Shown here: positions 3,732-6,361 of the stretch, piece after piece
Layout of the letters: the number at the start of each line of letters is the position of its first letter
Numbering within the stretch: position 1 is the first letter of the stretch
Assembly (NCBI GenBank): GCA_947632425.1
Contig: CANRPG010000120.1
Coordinates: forward strand, 1-6,361
Direction: 5' to 3'
Length of the DNA stretch: 6,361 nt
From: an uncultured Clostridia bacterium
GTDB taxonomy: Bacteria; Bacillota; Clostridia; Oscillospirales; Ruminococcaceae
The notes under the pieces: model-generated
Database searches by the model: none
What the model was told of the DNA's origin: nothing
The model's input: only the letters and a program-made list of their open reading frames with translations
Translations under genes and position numbers: made by a program

Positions 3732-4952
3732 ATGGCAGGATTAAACAAGGTCACAGTTGACGACATTAACGTTAAGGGTAAAAAGGTGCTCGTAAGAGTT
3801 GACTTTAACGTTCCGCTGAAGGACGGCGTTATCACCAACGACAACAGGATAACAGCCGCGCTCCCCACTATCAATAAGCTTACGGAAAACGGCGCAAAGG
3901 TAGTTCTTTGCTCGCACCTGGGCAAGCCCAAGAACGGCCCCGAGGATAAGTTCTCGCTCGCACCGGCGGCTAAAAGGCTTGCAGAGCTCGTTTCCGCCAA
4001 GGTAACTTTCGCTAAGGACGATACCGTTGTAGGCGAGAATGCCAAGAAGGCAGTTGCAGAAATGAACGACGGCGAGATAGTTGTTCTTGAAAACACCCGT
4101 TTCCGCGGAAATGAGGAGACCAAGAACGGCGAAGAGTTCGCTAAAGAGCTTGCAGATCTCGTAGACGGTCAGGTTTTCGTTATGGACGCATTCGGTTCGG
4201 CTCACAGAGCGCACGCTTCTACAGCAGGCGTTACAAAGTTTGTCAAGGAAACGGCCGTAGGCTACCTTATGCAGAAGGAGATAAACTTCCTCGGCAATGC
4301 CGTTGAAGATCCCGTAAGACCGTTTGTAGCTATCCTCGGCGGCGCAAAAGTTGCCGATAAGCTCAACGTTATAAACAACCTTATCGAAAAGTGCGATACG
4401 CTCATCATCGGCGGCGGCATGGCTTATACATTCCTTAAAGCTCAGGGCTGCGAGGTAGGCAAGTCGCTCGTTGACGACACTAAGCTCGACTACTGCAAGG
4501 ACATGATAGCTAAGGCAAAGGCAGCCGGCAAAAATTTGCTCCTGCCCGTTGATACCGCTGTTGCAGCTGCCTTCCCCGATCCTATCGACGCTGAGATAGC
4601 CGTTGAAAACGTAGACTGCGACAAGATACCCGCTGACAAGATGGGTCTCGATATAGGCGCTAAGACCGCAGAGCTTTTCGCTGATGCAGTTAAGTCCGCA
4701 AAGACCGTTGTATGGAACGGACCTATGGGCGTATTTGAGAACCCCACGCTTGCAAAGGGCACTATAGCGGTTGCCAAGGCTCTGGCTGACACCGATGCTA
4801 CCACAATAATCGGCGGCGGCGACTCTGCTGCGGCTGTTATACAGCTCGGTTTCGCAGACAAGATGAGCCACATCTCCACCGGCGGCGGCGCATCGCTCGA
4901 GTATCTCGAGGGCAAGGTGCTCCCCGGCATAGATGTTATAGCTGATAAGTAA
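3732..4952 (+). CDS. pgk: Phosphoglycerate kinase
   Basis: This cytosolic glycolytic enzyme moves the acyl phosphate of 1,3-bisphosphoglycerate to ADP, giving 3-phosphoglycerate and ATP. The protein is 406 aa, close to the usual bacterial length (about 395-400), and complete. Substrate-site motifs of the N-terminal domain: RVDFNVPLKDG (22-32) with the basic-patch R22, R39, SHLGKPK (61-67), LENTRF (119-124) and DAFGSAHRAHAS (152-163). The nucleotide side shows ILGGAKVADK (201-210) with K206, IIGGGMAYTFLKAQG (225-239), VVWNGPMGVFE (326-336), GGGDSAAA (361-368) and the closing STGGGASLE (382-390). The start has an AGAGAGG ribosome binding site 10 nt upstream. It is followed by its own terminator (4962-4998) and seems monocistronic; neither gap nor other glycolytic genes adjoin it in view. 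The promoter is probably 3375-3403. The unusual point is the long folded leader before it. Confidence 0.98.
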   Translation: MAGLNKVTVDDINVKGKKVLVRVDFNVPLKDGVITNDNRITAALPTINKLTENGAKVVLCSHLGKPKNGPEDKFSLAPAAKRLAELVSAKVTFAKDDTVVGENAKKAVAEMNDGEIVVLENTRFRGNEETKNGEEFAKELADLVDGQVFVMDAFGSAHRAHASTAGVTKFVKETAVGYLMQKEINFLGNAVEDPVRPFVAILGGAKVADKLNVINNLIEKCDTLIIGGGMAYTFLKAQGCEVGKSLVDDTKLDYCKDMIAKAKAAGKNLLLPVDTAVAAAFPDPIDAEIAVENVDCDKIPADKMGLDIGAKTAELFADAVKSAKTVVWNGPMGVFENPTLAKGTIAVAKALADTDATTIIGGGDSAAAVIQLGFADKMSHISTGGGASLEYLEGKVLPGIDVIADK

Positions 4953-4961
4953 TAGTGTACA

Positions 4962-4998
4962 AAAATTTACCCGGCAGAAGTTCTGTCGGGTAATTTTT
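4962..4998. terminator. Bidirectional terminator between pgk and the lipoprotein gene
   Basis: TTACCCG (4967-4973) pairs with CGGGTAA (4987-4993), continued inward by GCAGA/TCTGT around AGT and outward, past one T-T mismatch, by AAAA/TTTT. T-runs flank it on both strands (4994-4998 plus; 4965-4961 minus). It begins 10 nt after the pgk stop and overlaps the stop codon (4997-4999) of the convergent gene, so it serves both. Confidence 0.9.
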
Positions 4999-5515
4999 AT
5001 GCCTCGCTGTCGGTCTTGTCTTTTAGCTCTATTTTTGTGATCACATCACCGTAAATGCACCAGCCGCTGTCGGTCTTTACCGTGATCATCTCCCGCGTGT
5101 ACTCTTTGTTCCCCGGCGTGGCTTTGAACGTCACTTTCAGCGAGTACGCCTGCTTTATATTCAGCCGCGTGCCGTATTTTTCGGTGTAGCTTTCTTTCAG
5201 AGAGGTGATATATTCCTCTCCCAGCTGCGTTTTTTCATCGAGCGTGTAACTTAGCAGAGCCGTGCTGCCTGCCGTGCTTTCAATGCTCTCTTTAAGCGAC
5301 TCAACAGCATTTCCGTTTTTATCCGAAAACTCTTCCTGCGCGCCTGCGGTAAAGCACTTCTCCAACGAATCCTCATCGCCCTTGTTGAAAGCATTTACAA
5401 ACGTCGCAACCGGCGTTTCATATTCCATGCTTTTTATCTCGGGCTTGTCGCTGCCGCACGCCGTGAGCATTACTGCTGCAATTACCGTCGCCGCAATACA
5501 TCTCAAAATACGCAT
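4997..5515 (-). CDS. Small lipoprotein, DUF4878/NTF2-like candidate
   Basis: This 172-aa protein of unknown role is anchored outside the membrane. The N-terminus has two arginines, a hydrophobic stretch (7-19) and a lipobox LTAC (17-20), so C20 is the lipid-bearing residue of a 153-aa mature protein. After it, TPVATFVNAFNKGDEDSLEKCF (34-55), the strand-like YSLKVTF (124-130) and a final GWCIYGD (151-157) resemble the small helix-plus-sheet domains of DUF4878 or NTF2-like lipoproteins. That is an inference from pattern, not an alignment. The start is clear: AAGGTG lies 5-6 nt before ATG 5515. It stands downstream of the zinc-ribbon protein on the same strand, 61 nt away, with a terminator hairpin between. 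The two share an overall pattern (helix with KGD-like turn early, Gly-Asp/Ser-Gly-Trp strand at the end), so they may be functionally linked. Confidence 0.75.
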   Translation of the reverse strand: MRILRCIAATVIAAVMLTACGSDKPEIKSMEYETPVATFVNAFNKGDEDSLEKCFTAGAQEEFSDKNGNAVESLKESIESTAGSTALLSYTLDEKTQLGEEYITSLKESYTEKYGTRLNIKQAYSLKVTFKATPGNKEYTREMITVKTDSGWCIYGDVITKIELKDKTDSEA

Positions 5516-5531
5516 ACTATCACCTTATACT

Positions 5532-5563
5532 AAAAATGCAGGACCAGTTCAGCCCTGCATTTT
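5532..5563 (-). terminator. Terminator-like hairpin between zinc-ribbon and lipoprotein genes
   Basis: In the minus direction AAAATGCAGG (5563-5554) pairs perfectly with CCTGCATTTT (5542-5533), with an 11-nt loop and a T-run of five (5536-5532). It ends only 17 nt before the lipoprotein start, leaving no room for a separate promoter after it. So it is either a leaky terminator lowering lipoprotein expression, or an attenuator in one transcript. T-rich sequence follows on the plus strand too. Confidence 0.75.
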
Positions 5564-5576
5564 GTTTTTGTAAGTC

Positions 5577-6347
5577 TTAGAATCCCAGAGAAGAATCAAG
5601 ATAATCGTAATCATCATCATCGCACTCAAACGATGCAACTACCCAGTCGCCGTTGAGCTTCATGATTACAGCGGTCGCCTCTATCTCGTCTTCCTTGTCG
5701 TCATCGCCCTTTATGGTAAGCTCAAGATCCAAGTTGTAAGCCGCGCCGATCTTCCACTTTATATCGTCGCCGAGCATATATTCAAGTCCTTCTTCCGCCT
5801 CTTCGCGGTCGTCCTTGTCAGCCTTTTCCTTGTCGGTTATCTTGAAAGATATCTTAGGATCGCTTCCGAAATCGTCTTTCAGGTCACTGTAAACGTTCTT
5901 AACTGTTTTGTTGTACTGTTTTTCAAGATCGTCCTTGTCAACGTCCATTTCGTCTTCCATGTAATCTATCAGCTTGTCGGGCATGGTGCATTCCATGTAA
6001 AGTTCGCCGTCTTTTTTGCAGATGCTCTTGAAGTAATCCTTCAGCGCGCCCTTGTATCCGCCGCCGAACATGCTTGCAATAAGAACGATAAGAAGTATAA
6101 CAACTATTACAACGGCAACTATGCCTATGTAAGTGTTGCGGTTGGGGTTGTTCTTGAAATCGTTTATAGCCTGCATGGACTTTTCTTTCATTTGATCGAG
6201 CGGTGTGTCAGCCGCAGCAGCGCCGCCGTTGTTTGCAGGTGCATTTGCAGCCGCAGCAGCAGGTGCGCCCATTTTGTTGCCGCAAGCGGTGCAGAAAGTG
6301 GCGTTGTCGTCCATCGCAGCTCCGCATTTTGTACAGAATTTACTCAT
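5577..6347 (-). CDS. Zinc-ribbon single-pass membrane protein
   Basis: This 256-aa membrane protein is of unknown function. Its order is: a zinc ribbon at the N-terminus with C5-x2-C8 and C19-x2-C22; a low-complexity Ala/Asn/Gly linker (about 27-47); a short charged stretch; one membrane helix (72-94, rich in Val/Ile); and an acidic domain (95-256) expected outside the cell. That domain opens with YKGALKDYFKSICKKDGE (98-114) and ends with LNGDWVVASFECDDDD (231-246). This recalls DUF4878/NTF2-like domains such as that of the neighbouring lipoprotein, which is an inference. Proteins of this layout are common in Clostridia, often uncharacterised. I start at ATG 6347, 8 nt after GGAGG (6360-6356); the in-frame ATG at 6353 is only 2 nt from it. 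The promoter is beyond the right edge. Confidence 0.8.
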   Translation of the reverse strand: MSKFCTKCGAAMDDNATFCTACGNKMGAPAAAAANAPANNGGAAAADTPLDQMKEKSMQAINDFKNNPNRNTYIGIVAVVIVVILLIVLIASMFGGGYKGALKDYFKSICKKDGELYMECTMPDKLIDYMEDEMDVDKDDLEKQYNKTVKNVYSDLKDDFGSDPKISFKITDKEKADKDDREEAEEGLEYMLGDDIKWKIGAAYNLDLELTIKGDDDKEDEIEATAVIMKLNGDWVVASFECDDDDYDYLDSSLGF

Positions 6348-6355
6348 TTTCATTT

Positions 6356-6360
6356 CCTCC
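6356..6360 (-). promoter_or_regulatory. Ribosome binding site deciding the zinc-ribbon protein start
   Basis: GGAGG on the minus strand (6360-6356) stands 8 nt before ATG 6347 and 2 nt before ATG 6353. The spacing favours the second, giving MSKFCTKCG as the N-terminus. Confidence 0.75.
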
Positions 6361-6361
6361 A

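Noticed and set aside
3741..4871. Long minus-strand frame of 376 codons opposite pgk
   Set aside because: It is the antisense shadow of a fully conserved phosphoglycerate kinase and shows no family motif or ribosome binding site.
1..6361. CRISPR arrays, tRNA or rRNA genes, transposase or integrase genes
   Set aside because: I saw no regularly spaced repeats, tRNA-like folds, rRNA sequence or recombinase motifs in the window.

Overview
The window looks like chromosomal DNA of a Gram-positive gut Clostridia member, most like Ruminococcus or a relative in Oscillospiraceae. This rests on moderate GC, AAGGAGG-type ribosome binding sites, consensus sigma-A promoters (TTGACA/17/TATAAT), a phosphoglycerate kinase of Firmicutes type, and the zinc-ribbon membrane protein and small lipoprotein typical of that group. 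The genus is an inference.

Positions 1-640 hold no ordinary gene but are dense with signals. I read 186-564 as a previously unannotated type I toxin-antitoxin locus laid out like the plasmid pAD1 par (Fst) module. A 26-residue membrane peptide is encoded on the minus strand (271-351). A short RNA from a perfect consensus promoter (151-179) runs on the plus strand against it. The two transcripts converge on one bidirectional terminator (237-279). They also share a 22-nt direct repeat (219-240 and 367-388), which makes the short RNA complementary to the mRNA just before the toxin ribosome binding site. That site is itself locked in a hairpin (359-393). A second leftward promoter (112-141) has a -10 region almost identical to the toxin promoter and fires off the left edge.

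Positions 640-3207 (minus) encode a two-unit FtsX/MacB-type ABC permease with no ATPase gene beside it, driven by a perfect consensus promoter. Positions 3220-3731 form a long divergent intergenic region. It holds back-to-back promoters and a 253-bp segment (3410-3662) bounded by an imperfect terminal inverted repeat, which is either a MITE-like insertion or a large folded leader RNA of pgk.

Positions 3732-4952 (plus) are pgk, complete, ending in a terminator shared with a convergent lipoprotein gene (4997-5515, minus). Upstream of the lipoprotein, on the same strand, lies a zinc-ribbon single-pass membrane protein (5577-6347, minus). The last two genes may form an expression unit with a terminator-like hairpin between them.
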